Origin: Exobasidium rhododendri
Lineage: Eukaryota > Basidiomycota > Exobasidiomycetes > Exobasidiales > Exobasidiaceae
DNA length: 64,000 nucleotides
Assembly: GCA_026210745.1 (NCBI GenBank)
Contig: CP110631.1
Span: 1,798,001-1,862,000 of the forward strand
Reading direction: 5' to 3'
Part shown: positions 29,688 through 38,015 of the stretch, one piece after another
How positions within the stretch are numbered: position 1 is the first letter of the stretch
Layout: each line of letters starts with the position of its first letter
Position numbers and translations under genes: made by a program
The notes under the pieces: model-generated
Databases searched by the model: none
What the model was told of the DNA's origin: nothing
What the model saw: only the letters and a program-made list of their open reading frames with translations

Positions 29688-32600
29688 TCAAGACAGCCGA
29701 CTGACGAGATAGCTCATCAGCCCCTCCTGCTCTTCCGTGCAAGCCCGTAGTAGCAATTGCAGAAAGTCGTTGAAGGTGCTAGGCTGCTCTTCCTTCAGTC
29801 GCAGTAGATTAGGCGCATCCAACTTCCATAATTTGCAATCTAGATCCGCATATGCGGTAGTATTCCTTGGCCTCTTGGAGAGAAAGGACAATTCACCTGC
29901 GATGGTGCCTGCGAGCATCGCTTCGTTGATTTCGTAGTCTTCCTGTGGGAAATCGTACCTGGCGCGTAAGATGCCAGCTTCGATGAGATACAGACCGTCG
30001 GATTCGTCCTCCCTCTTCCAAAGCACGTCTTCTTTCGAAAGGAGAATCTGCTGAAAGAACGGCACGAGCACCTTGAAGAAGGACTCGTTGTGTTGTGATT
30101 CTGCGTACGCCTGGAATGTGATCATGAGTAGAGGAAGGGGTTGCGCTTGAGAGAGGATCGATTTGGACACGGAAGCTCTTCGATTGCCGTCGACTAAAGA
30201 TGCCGGATCCACTCCCCCTCTTTCTTCCTCGTTACTAGTCGTATTAGTATGATGAGAAGCAGTGACGGCGTTCTGCAGTCGACTGGACCGCTGAGCAGCA
30301 TCCTGAGCAGCTTGGTACAGGTGACGCCGTCGGGGGCTATTCTCCATCGTCTCGTTGAGGTGAAAGGCAGGTGCTCTCTTTCGATCGGGTATGTCCAGTC
30401 CTCCTCCGCCGTTTCCACCGCTGTTGACGGCGGCTAGAGATGCATGGCTGAACGACTTTGCCGCTGCAATCCCACTTGCGTACATTTCGTGCAAGTACTC
30501 GTTCTCTGTCCACTCCAACGCTTCGTTGAGGCTCTGAAACACTTCCACTCGCACAATCGAGTCTGTCCACAGATCCACACTGCGCAGAGCGATCCCCACC
30601 TCGCTTTCCGGCGTCAGGCCACAGAACACGAGCACGACGTCTTTCGCTTGAAGTAGTCGCTGTATTCTGGTAAAGGCTTCTGCTGCCGAAAAGTCCACGC
30701 CGTTGACCAGGGAAAAGTCTACGATGAGGAAGCGAATGGGGTGCTCTTGCCACGTCGCAATGTCCAACGCTCTTCGGATCAGCTCTTCCACTTTGCTGAT
30801 GTTGGCAAAGTACAGGAATCCCTGCAACTTCACCACCTGACTCTGTTGACCGACTTCTTCCAAAAAGTGTCTCTGCGTGGTGTGCCTGCGAACGGTGCTC
30901 TTTGCGATGCTGCCATCCAGGACGGCTCTAACTGTTCTTCTGCGCGAGGTTTGAATGACAAAGAAGAGACAGGCGACGATGATGCCGGAGATGATGCCGA
31001 CGACAAAGTCGTAGTACGTCATGACGAAGATGATGAGCCAGATGGTAAAGTACTCTCCTGAATTGACCCTTCCGATCGTGTCCCAGACGGCCTCCTTTGT
31101 CAGGTCGATTCCGAGCACTAAAAAAGAGAAGGCGAGAGAGGAGTGTGGGGGGAGAGAAGAGTCAGCGAGAATCCTCATACGGGGAGAGAGCGGAAAGAAA
31201 ACGACCCACCAAAGATGAGAGCGCCCACGACGCAGATAGGCAGGTAGCCAATCGCACCGGGACCAGAAAGCAGGACACAGAAAGTGGCTCCGGCCAGCAT
31301 GAGGCCGCTCAAACGACTGCCACCACCGACGCGATAGAAGAGGACACTGTTGACGTAGCAGAGGTAGTTTGGGACGCTGCCAGCTAGACCGGCAGCGATG
31401 TTCGATATACCATGTGCAAGCAGTTCTCGATCCGTGTCCAGATTGTCCTCGTTCACAGACACGGCCAGCGCAGGCACGTTGAGAGGAACGTGCAGGATGG
31501 AGAAGAACGTCAGGGCCAGCTGTGTCGGCATGGTTGCCCAGAGCGCTTTCCAGCTCGTCTTTCTGACGTCAAAGTAGGTGTAGAATCTCCAAAACGGCGC
31601 ATCGGCTGCCTTGCCAACGTCGAACACCCAGTCATTGTCCTTGAGCGTGGCCAAGGGGATGCGTAGAATGCCCGCTGTGACGATGTAGAAGACGATGGGA
31701 ATGCAGAGAAAGTACGCTGGAAAGATGAGCGGCTGATGGAATTTGGACGTGATCACTCGAAGGAGGATCGCAAGACCCAATGCAGGCAGCCAGTGCGCTA
31801 CCATGCCCCAGGACTGCGTAAAGAAGCGCAAGGTCTCCAGGTTCCACTGAAACCCTTCCTCGGACTTGAGCTGGCTCGAAACCTCGAGTCCCGTCTCGAT
31901 GAGAAAGACGCCCACGCCTCCGATGCAGCCGACGAGGATGTGACGTGGAAAGAAGCCTACCAAGACGCCCAGTCGAAAGTAGCCCAACGCCAGAAAGACG
32001 ATTCCTGCAAAGATGGATGACAATGCAAATGCGGTGATGGTCGTGGACACCACCGCGGCAGGATCCTCGTCCCCCAACACATCGATGATGATGGTGACCA
32101 AGATGTGGTAAAAGGGAACGACTTCGATCATCATGCTGCCGTTGCCGCCCTTGAAGATCGACCCTCCGAGAGAAAAGACGAGCTGACTGATGACGCACGT
32201 CACAAAGAACATCGAGACGCCGTCGCCGCCAAAGTCTGAGAAGATCGGATACGAGGTCGGAAAGATGATGAGACCGTACGAAACGCCATCCAAAATATTC
32301 AAGAGAAGGCCCAAGATGACGGCCGGAAGCAGACGAATCGGCTCCATGCTGGCCTTTGCCGTGTCCTTCCAGGTCAGCTTGGAAGCGGATGCATAGATGG
32401 TGTTGATCTGATCACTGAACGAGGACCCATCTACAGGAATGGAGCCCTTCCCTGGTCGGAATCGAGGGGGAACGAAAGCCCATGCGAGTGGTAGCATACG
32501 GACGTCGTCGTGAAAAGTGTCGGACTCGGCAAAGGTGACATGTTGTGGATGTTGCGCTCGACTGGACAAGAGAGACGCTCGAGCGAGCGCACCATAGCCA

Positions 32601-33429
32601 TACGTGGAAGAGTTGTTTGCTCCCGCGCCGGAACTTCTTACAGAGATGGCACTGTCGGCAGCAGACCTCTCTCTGTCTCTCTCCCTCTGTGCAGAGGAAA
32701 TTGAGTCCGTTTGGCTGGTCTCTCGACTCTTGCTCGGCGTGCTGCTCTTGCTCCTCCCTTTCCTACCACCGAGCAGCGGGGTGTCCTCGAGTGCTTCCAT
32801 TGGCGAGCTGACATCCACACCAGGAGACGACACCGCCTTCAAAGTCGCCGGACTGGTGCTCTGACTTGCATTGATCGCCTTCGACAGGTTGCTCGGACCG
32901 TTGCTTCGCTGCGATCCAATGAAGCTCCCGTTGGAGGAAGAGGTAGGATCCCCCTTTCGATTCGCATTCGGGACCGGGATCGTCTTTAAGAACTCGTTCG
33001 ACAGCAAGTCTTCCTCTTCCGGCAGCTCGTCGATTCGACTTGACCTGGTGTCCTTGTCGCTCTCGTCGTCGGATCGAAACGCCATTCCAGCCAGCAACGC
33101 CGTGCTGTCTCGAATGCTTCCAGATGTGGCAGTGTACGACGAGGCAAACGGTGCATGGTGATTGTCGGGCAAGTTCTGGAAGCGGCTGCCGAGTGACAGA
33201 AGGGGATTAAAGTGAGTATCATGAGCGTCCCCCCTTCTTTCGAGATTGTCGAAACTCACTAGCTTCTGCCCTGCAACACAATGTCGGAGCTGTTGTTGGT
33301 GGTGGTGGTGGTGGTGCTGCCGGACTGCCGCTCCACGTCGCTCCAGTTCTGATGGCTTGCATCGCCAGTACCCGTCGCTCTGCTTCGACTCTGTGAGGGA
33401 GAGTACCCCGTCGTCGGTAAGGAGGACAT
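29688..33429 (-). CDS. SulP-type transporter with STAS and cyclic-nucleotide-binding domains (Vsb1/YGR125W type)
   Basis: Large SLC26/SulP protein of 1191 aa from three exons (33429-33260, 33185-31210, 31117-29688). A 350-residue disordered N-terminus precedes the membrane domain, which begins around LLPAVILGLLLNILDGVSYG. It continues through FFVTCVISQLVFSLGGSIF, GGVGVFLIETGLEVSSQL and VPNYLCYVNSVLFYRVGG to TYYDFVVGIISGIIVACLFF. A STAS domain follows (VVKLQGFLYFANISKVEELI, then FLIVDFSLVNGVDFSAAEAF). The C-terminal 150 residues form a cyclic-nucleotide-binding fold (DGLYLIEAGILRARYDFPQE, then GTIAGELSFLSKRPRNTTAY). The order SulP-STAS-cNMP is that of yeast YGR125W/Vsb1, a vacuolar protein tied to basic amino-acid storage, not of plasma-membrane sulfate permeases. 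The substrate is inferred only by architecture. Confidence 0.85.
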
Positions 33430-33597
33430 GCTCCCCTCGTCGTCAATCGATGGCTACGACGTCTTTAACTTTAAACTTCCGGCTCCTTGTGGTGTCTTGC
33501 TCTATCTTCTCAAGATGGGCTCTACCGATACGGGCAACAGTCCACGTGGCCAATCAAAAATGTCGAAAATAAAATTGATAAAAAAAAACAAAAAGGT

Positions 33598-33709
33598 TGG
33601 CCTCACACGGGATCGAACCATGGACCTTCCCATTGAGCTTGTCACAATCCAGCAATGCTGAAACTGAAATACTTCAGTGGGATGTGACTCCCAACTACAC
33701 CATAAGGCC
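33598..33709 (-). tRNA. tRNA-Phe (GAA), intron-containing
   Basis: Read on the minus strand from 33709. The 7-bp acceptor stem is GGCCTTA pairing with TGAGGCC (one G-U). The D arm is GTGT-AGTTGGGAG-TCAC. The anticodon stem TCCCA/TGGGA has loop CT-GAA-G-A. The variable loop is AGGTC and the T arm is CATGG-TTCGATC-CCGTG, then discriminator A. About 38 nt are inserted after position 37, the canonical tRNA intron site. The intron contains TTTCAG, able to pair with the anticodon as usual. A T-rich run follows as Pol III terminator. The anticodon GAA gives Phe. Confidence 0.8.
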
Positions 33710-33743
33710 AATTATAAAATGAGGCAATATAAAACTAATTATA

Positions 33744-33805
33744 TACCGCGTGTAAAACTCGACATTACTTTCATTATGACCGTCGCACTTATGTGACACT
33801 AGCGC
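33744..33805 (-). repeat. Block Y, locus 2 copy
   Basis: The reverse complement starts GCGCTAGTGTCA and contains GTCATAATGAAAGTAATGTC, then CGCGGTA, closely matching 18000-18063. Confidence 0.75.
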
Positions 33806-34346
33806 GGCCGTTGCGCTAGGTCATGGTGACTGCACCGTAGCAGTGCGACGACCGACGATAGCACTCACTGCTGTCACTCGAGCTGCCGTTGCGATCAGCA
33901 GACTGATCATCGCCTGCTCATGCCCCGAGTGAGTGCTGTCGACTCAATCACATGGGACTGACTCGCGAGCCGTCCTTCTTCAGTAAGAAAAAAATAAAAA
34001 AGGCAAGGGAGTAGGCTACGCGGTCGACGCCCGCAGTCGACGACATTGTTCATTGTTCTGCTTGCGCAGAGTCATTGTTGTCTTTGTCTCCGCTAGAGCA
34101 CAATGCGACATAGATCGAATTTTATCCGTGAAGTGCCTGTGTGTGTGCGTGTGTGTGTGTGTGTGTGTCGCCAGGGGCGAGTACGCTCTGCTCTGTGGGC
34201 CTTGTATCGTCGCAGGCACTGCGACGATGCCCTGTATTGTCATTTGCATCCGGCTCAGAGGCAGAAACCGGAAGCAATATATACAGAGGGAGTACTGAGA
34301 CCCCCTCGGAAGCAAAACAGCCCCCCCCCCTTTCGCCCTCCCAAAC

Positions 34347-35089
34347 ATGGACGCCCGCCCTTCACACCTGCCCCCCCTAGCCGTCGCCTTTATCGCGAGA
34401 ATGACCGCCCGCTTCAAGGATGAGCTGTCAAGCTCATCCTTGACTGACATGCAAGAGATGATCGAAAGCGCCTTTTACGACGAAGTGGCTCTCGATGCCG
34501 AGAGAGCCAGAATTCAAAACATGGAATGGCTCGAGGGTATCCCTCGAGCCTACTTCATCAAGCGCTACAACAAAATCAAGATTGGAGACGGCAAAAAACG
34601 GTGCTTGCATTCTCAATTACAACAAGGACAGCTTGGACCAGTGGAATCGGGCAAAGGTCACCTGGGAGAAGCGAGACAAGTACCAGTTCGCTTGGCTCAT
34701 TTCAGTTTTGGCTCATAAGAGGTGAGTAGAGTGGCAACGGATGTATATTTGATTCCGATGCTCACGGATGTTTTCTCAATGGCAGCAACAGCGACATCGA
34801 CCGCCTGAAGGCTGGCCAGATCGTGTCACACCGCTGCCACAACCCATCGTGCATGAATCCGGAGCATCTCGTGGTGGAGAAGGTGCTCGTTCGTGGCCTT
34901 CGCGATCAGTGCCCTTGGAAGGCACTGCCACGACTCGAAGTGGACGGCAAAATTTTGGTTCCGAAGAACGAGCTTTGTAATTGCCGACCGCAGTGCGTCT
35001 TGTCTCCTAGGAGCATGCCAGAAAAGATGAAGGCGGTGAAGGCCATCGTCCGCAAGCTTCAGCAGGCATATGAGAAAGTGAAGCCTTAG
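34347..35089 (+). pseudogene. His-Me-finger (zf-His_Me_endon-like) nuclease gene A, one frameshift in exon 1
   Basis: Exons 34347-34721 and 34786-35089. The C-terminal exon encodes SHRCHNPSCMNPEHLVVE, then CPWKALPRLE and CNCRPQC. This is the zinc-binding His/Cys loop of the I-PpoI-like His-Me endonucleases (Pfam family zf-His_Me_endon, recognised from memory). Similarity to gene B of the same locus (36469-35700) extends upstream of the motif. Exon 1 continues in frame up to a run of six A near 34592, after which the family-like sequence (ACILNYNKDSLDQWNRAKVT) resumes one base later. So one extra A breaks the frame. A recent pseudogene, a sequencing or assembly error, or an unusual splice are all possible. 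A perfect 13-bp inverted repeat sits at 34414-34443 in the coding sequence. The start is the first ATG. Confidence 0.6.
34414..34443. repeat. Perfect 13-bp inverted repeat in the coding sequence of gene A
   Basis: Left arm TCAAGGATGAGCT (34414-34426), 4-nt loop GTCA, right arm AGCTCATCCTTGA (34431-34443). In mRNA it would form a 13-bp hairpin near codon 30. It overlaps an alternative start (ATG at 34401-34403). Confidence 0.95.
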
Positions 35090-35256
35090 GTGAGTCAACG
35101 AGAGGCTCGGGGTGCGCTACAGTTCACATGCTGATCGTCCGACGATGACCGTCCTTTACAGCCTCTCTCGTATCCCCCCTCCCTCTCCCCCCCCTCTCCC
35201 CCTCCCTCGCTCCCCCCTCTCCTCCCCTCCTCCTCCTCCTCTTCCTCTTCCTCCTT

Positions 35257-35474
35257 TCCTCCCCCCGGCAGCCTTTTTCGTATGCTCGATGATATGAATT
35301 TGCTTCCGATTCTAGTGCTACGATCGTGTGTGAATAAAGCATGCCTTTGATCGATTGGGCATCATGATGACCCTGTTCGCGATGGTGAACAGGTCTACGC
35401 ACTTTGTCAACGCCTCTCTCTGTCTCACACGAAAGGCTGTGGAGATCGATGAGGCATTTCGCAGGAAGATCATT
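35257..35474 (-). repeat. Block X, locus 2 copy
   Basis: The reverse complement of this interval aligns with 17674-17882 nearly end to end, with small indels. Both copies end with a GCCGGGGGGAGG G-tract. It lies about 225 bp downstream of the gene B stop; in locus 1 it begins at the stop of the cargo ORF. Confidence 0.85.
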
Positions 35475-35653
35475 CGGCAATCGCGCCCTTCGGTGACCTG
35501 GATCGTGACGTTGCTCTTGGGCACGAATTCTGGAACGGCAATAATAAAGAGCACTTTACGAAAGATGGCCTCGTCCGTATGACCTTTCAATCCGTAGTTG
35601 GCAGCGTGCAAGTTAGCTCCCGCAACGATGTACTCCATGCCTTTAATGTTCAT
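35318..35653 (-). CDS. Small ORF overlapping block X, locus 2 (111 aa, speculative)
   Basis: ATG at 35653. The first half has no counterpart in locus 1: it starts MNIKGMEYIVAGANLHAANY and includes FIIAVPEFVPKSNVTIQV. The second half contains TAFRVRQREALTKCVDLFTI, which corresponds to the locus 1 peptide SAAFRVRQRYALTKCVDLFT. If real, the locus 1 version is an N-terminally shortened relative that starts at the equivalent internal Met. No family recognised, and no splice sites are needed. It could equally be a chance frame through a conserved DNA element. Confidence 0.3.
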   Translation of the reverse strand: MNIKGMEYIVAGANLHAANYGLKGHTDEAIFRKVLFIIAVPEFVPKSNVTIQVTEGRDCRMIFLRNASSISTAFRVRQREALTKCVDLFTIANRVIMMPNRSKACFIHTRS

Positions 35654-35699
35654 TGCTATTGAAACAAATGCGAGGATACATGAAAGGGGCGAAAGCAAG

Positions 35700-36469
35700 T
35701 CAATGCTTCGTCTTCTTCGAAGAAGAAGAGGAGGAGGAGGTGCCCTCGTTCAACGAGATGCTGGAGAGGGCCGTACGCTTCTCCAAGACGTACTCGATAC
35801 GTCTTGGAATGCAGGCGGGGCGATGAAGGCAGTCGGGTGGGAGTGGAAGCTCCCACTCCTCGTCGCCATCCTTGTAGAAAGGCAAGATGCGTCCAGCGCA
35901 CTTCTTGCGAGCGGTGTTGTCCAAATGGCTCTCCACGACGATATGCTCTGGTCTAAAGCAGCGCACGTTGTTGCACAGATGGGAGGCATCTTGTCCTTCC
36001 TGCAACTTCTTGACGGCTTCGGGCCTGTGGAGGAGGAGGAGGAGGAGGAGGAGGAGGAGGAGGAGCGGGAGGAGGAGGAGGAGGAGGAGGAGGAGGAGGA
36101 GCGGGAGGAGGAGGAGCGGGAGCGGGAGGAGGAGGAGGAGGAGCGGGAGGAGGAGGAGGAGGAGGAGCGGGAGGAGGAGGAGCGGGAAAAGAAGAAGAAG
36201 AAGAAGAAGAAGAATTAGCAAATGAAGAAGAAGGCAAATCGAGACACTCACGGATGGAAGGCAACGACTGCCAGTCGGTGCATTTGCGTGGTCTTGTCCT
36301 CGCCATTCTCGACGTAACTTGCCATTGCGTAACGAGGCTTTCTGGAGCCCCGATCCAACGTCTCGAGGCACCCGGTGTCCGTCTCGACGTATGGCTTTCT
36401 TGTTAAGCGCTTGAGCATAAGTTCCAAAGCGCCCGCTTTCGTGAAAGAGCTGATTTCGGCGGCCGACAT
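35700..36469 (-). CDS. His-Me-finger (zf-His_Me_endon-like) nuclease gene B, intact
   Basis: Two exons, 36469-36252 and 36024-35700, join in frame to 180 aa. Exon 1 (MSAAEISSFTKAGALELMLK, then ETDTGCLETLDRGSRKPRYA) has the layout seen before the His/Cys loop in I-PpoI-like endonucleases: a GC-x-x start of the beta region and TQMHRLAVVAFH. Exon 2 encodes ASHLCNNVRCFRPEHIVVES, NTARKKCAG and CLHRPAC. These are paralogous to gene A (SHRCHN, NPEHLVVE, CNCRPQC), although the second motif is RPEH instead of NPEH. It ends with a Ser run and KKTKH. The 227-nt intron is almost entirely a (CCT)n expansion running up to the 3' splice site. Likely a small homing-type or element-encoded nuclease. DNA cleavage is unproven. 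Confidence 0.7.
36026..36215. repeat. (GGA)n microsatellite, about 190 bp, within the gene B intron
   Basis: Nearly pure GAG/GGA repeats with periodic GCGGGA interruptions, ending in a (GAA)n run at about 36188-36214. On the gene's strand this is a CT-rich tract immediately before the AG acceptor at 36025-36026. Confidence 0.93.
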
Positions 36470-36585
36470 TTTGCTATTGAAAGCCGAAGAAGCCGAAGTT
36501 TGCGGAGAGCGTAATTAGACTTTCGGGAAGATTTTCTTCTTATGCCGCGGGAAATCGTTTGGTGGCGGTGAAACCGCTGCGGCTT

Positions 36586-36605
36586 AGCACGTGTTTACAC
36601 GTGCT
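36586..36605. repeat. Perfect 9-bp inverted repeat with 2-nt loop
   Basis: AGCACGTGT, TT, ACACGTGCT. The arms contain CACGTG E-box-like cores. It lies between the gene B start and R1 of locus 2. Confidence 0.93.
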
Positions 36606-36720
36606 ATATCATATATTTCAGAAGTGGAGGTGTCTAATCTACAACGGTTCGAGACCTGCTGGGGCCATTTTTTGGCATTTTTTTATTTTCATTCCGAGAT
36701 TTTTCGCGGTCCCACGCGAG

Positions 36721-36808
36721 TACATTAGTATTTCGTCACGCACTCCAAAGTGACTACAAATGATCTCAATTATATTTCGTAACGCAAACGAAATTGAGAC
36801 GTCACATA
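36721..36808 (-). repeat. R1 repeat, locus 2 copy (88 bp)
   Basis: The reverse complement matches 18121-18208 with about six mismatches. It is followed inward by TACTCGCGTGGG, which also occurs after block Y in locus 1 (near 18068). Confidence 0.9.
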
Positions 36809-36983
36809 CTGTACTGTACTGCCTATTTCAGCGCAATTTCACTAGTCTATAGATACAATCTCACCACGTTTTGTTTCGTTGCATCTCTGTGAAAAGTGGC
36901 GGCAGGGCCGGTTACGTTGGAAAGGCGGGGGAATGGGACACCCTCCTTCCACTACCTCTCTCCAGCACCAATTGATCTCTACC

Positions 36984-37937
36984 ATGTTCCGCGCTCTTCA
37001 GGGTACCCTATGCCGGGCAAGCGGATCTGCTAATATGAGTAGTATACCCATTCGAAGTTTTGCAACTACCACACCTCGATTCTCGACATCCACGTACGAA
37101 AATATCATTGTATCTCAGCCAACACCATCAGTCACTCTCATCACCCTGAACCGACCAAAGGCTCTGAATGCCCTCAATTCTGCCCTCTTTAGCGAACTGA
37201 ATGACGCAACAGAAAAGGCAGACGAAGATGAGTCAGTGGGAGCGATCGTTCTAACAGGTAGTGAGAAGGCATTTGCAGCCGGAGCTGATATCAAAGAAAT
37301 GAAGGATAAGGAGTTTGCAAGTGCCTACAAAAGTAATTTCCTTGGCCATTGGACCAAACTTACTACGATACGGAAACCAATCTTGGCAGCAGTCAGTGGA
37401 CATGCTTTGGGTGGAGGTTGTGAATTGGCGATGATGTGTGACATTATCCTGGCTTCTTCGACCGCTACCTTTGGTCAACCAGAAATCAATCTAGGCGTCA
37501 TCCCGGGAGCAGGAGGAACGCAAAGACTGACCAAGGCCCTCGGCAAGTCGCTTGCGATGGAGCTGATACTGACCGGGAGACCAATGAGTGCATCGGAAGC
37601 TGCAGCTCATGGACTAGTCAGCAAGGTTGTCGAAGGAGACGTAGTGGCAGAGGCGATTAAGATGGCGGAAAAGATTGCTGCAAAGGGTAGCGTTTCTGTG
37701 CAAGCAGCAAAAGAAGCGATCAATGCTTCATTCGAGCTAAGTCTCTCGGAAGGTAATCGCTTCGAGAGGAGACTGTTCCAGTCGCTCTTTGCTACGAAAG
37801 ATCAGAAAGAGGGCATGTCAGCCTTTGCCGAGAAGAGGAAAGTGAGTGCACACTGTTCCGAAAGATGGAAAGTCCGGTCCAGTCAACTGACTCCTCTTGC
37901 CATCGCCTCCTCACAGCCTTCCTTCACGAATCAGTAA
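36984..37937 (+). CDS. Mitochondrial enoyl-CoA hydratase (crotonase family)
   Basis: Hydrates trans-2-enoyl-CoA in mitochondrial beta-oxidation. Exons 36984-37841 and 37917-37937 give 292 aa. The N-terminus ([14 protein letters not shown], then [13 protein letters not shown]) is Arg/Ser-rich without acids, a good mitochondrial presequence. The crotonase core follows: [31 protein letters not shown] (oxyanion hole region), [20 protein letters not shown] and [20 protein letters not shown]. The two catalytic Glu residues of ECHS1 (in GGGCELAM and GQPEINLG) are both present. The C-terminus FAEKRKPSFTNQ matches the family end. The last coding exon is only 21 nt, encoding the last six residues. I chose the ATG at 36984 because it starts the presequence; an upstream in-frame ATG lies in the leader. 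Confidence 0.93.
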   Translation: MFRALQGTLCRASGSANMSSIPIRSFATTTPRFSTSTYENIIVSQPTPSVTLITLNRPKALNALNSALFSELNDATEKADEDESVGAIVLTGSEKAFAAGADIKEMKDKEFASAYKSNFLGHWTKLTTIRKPILAAVSGHALGGGCELAMMCDIILASSTATFGQPEINLGVIPGAGGTQRLTKALGKSLAMELILTGRPMSASEAAAHGLVSKVVEGDVVAEAIKMAEKIAAKGSVSVQAAKEAINASFELSLSEGNRFERRLFQSLFATKDQKEGMSAFAEKRKVSAHCSERWKVRSSQLTPLAIASSQPSFTNQ

Positions 37938-38015
37938 AAGATTGCAGGTATACACATTGTTATTCCAATCAAAAGGGGAAATATTATCTGCACATTGTCG
38001 TACAAAATGGATAAC

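Larger units (their letters stand above)
33430..34346. other. Intergenic region with tRNA-Phe, block Y and foldable DNA
   Basis: Holds the SulP promoter, tRNA-Phe (33598-33709), the Y end of locus 2 (33744-33805), several short inverted repeats (33794-33937) and a (GT)n run at about 34137-34168. I found no protein-coding gene before 34347. Confidence 0.6.
35090..35699. other. Region between the two convergent nuclease-like genes
   Basis: Contains a (CT/CCT)-rich tract at about 35160-35262, block X on the minus strand (35257-35474) and a small minus-strand ORF (35653-35318). A GTGAGT donor-like sequence follows directly after the stop of gene A. No other gene seen. Confidence 0.5.
33744..36808 (-). 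mobile_element. Locus 2: R1-nuclease ORF-X-(antisense nuclease ORF)-Y insertion (proposed element family, copy 2)
   Basis: On the minus strand the order is R1 (36808-36721), a His-Me-finger-like gene (36469-35700), block X (35474-35257), then block Y (33805-33744). This matches R1-ORF-X-Y in locus 1. A second His-Me-finger-like gene (34347-35089) lies on the opposite strand between X and Y. The Y end is about 35 bp from the tRNA-Phe 5' end. No second R1 copy was found beyond Y. No known transposase or reverse transcriptase is present. Boundaries are approximate. Confidence 0.6.
36470..36983. other. Non-coding stretch: R1 end of locus 2 and enoyl-CoA hydratase upstream region
   Basis: Includes a 20-bp perfect hairpin (36586-36605), a GGTTCGAGACC B-box-like motif followed by GGGGCCA and T runs (36644-36670, tRNA-like tail), the R1 repeat (36721-36808) and then the promoter of the hydratase gene. 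No protein-coding gene. Confidence 0.5.

Noticed and set aside
34585-34600. Programmed -1 frameshift at A AAA AAC in nuclease gene A
   Set aside because: The needed shift is +1, not -1, and the slippery heptamer is not in the right register.
35953-36306. Poly-Pro and poly-Leu antisense frames
   Set aside because: All derive from the (GGA)n microsatellite in the gene B intron.
36581-36667. Possible tRNA on the plus strand ending GGGGCCA
   Set aside because: The T stem has three mismatches and no anticodon arm fits. At most a degenerate tRNA tail.
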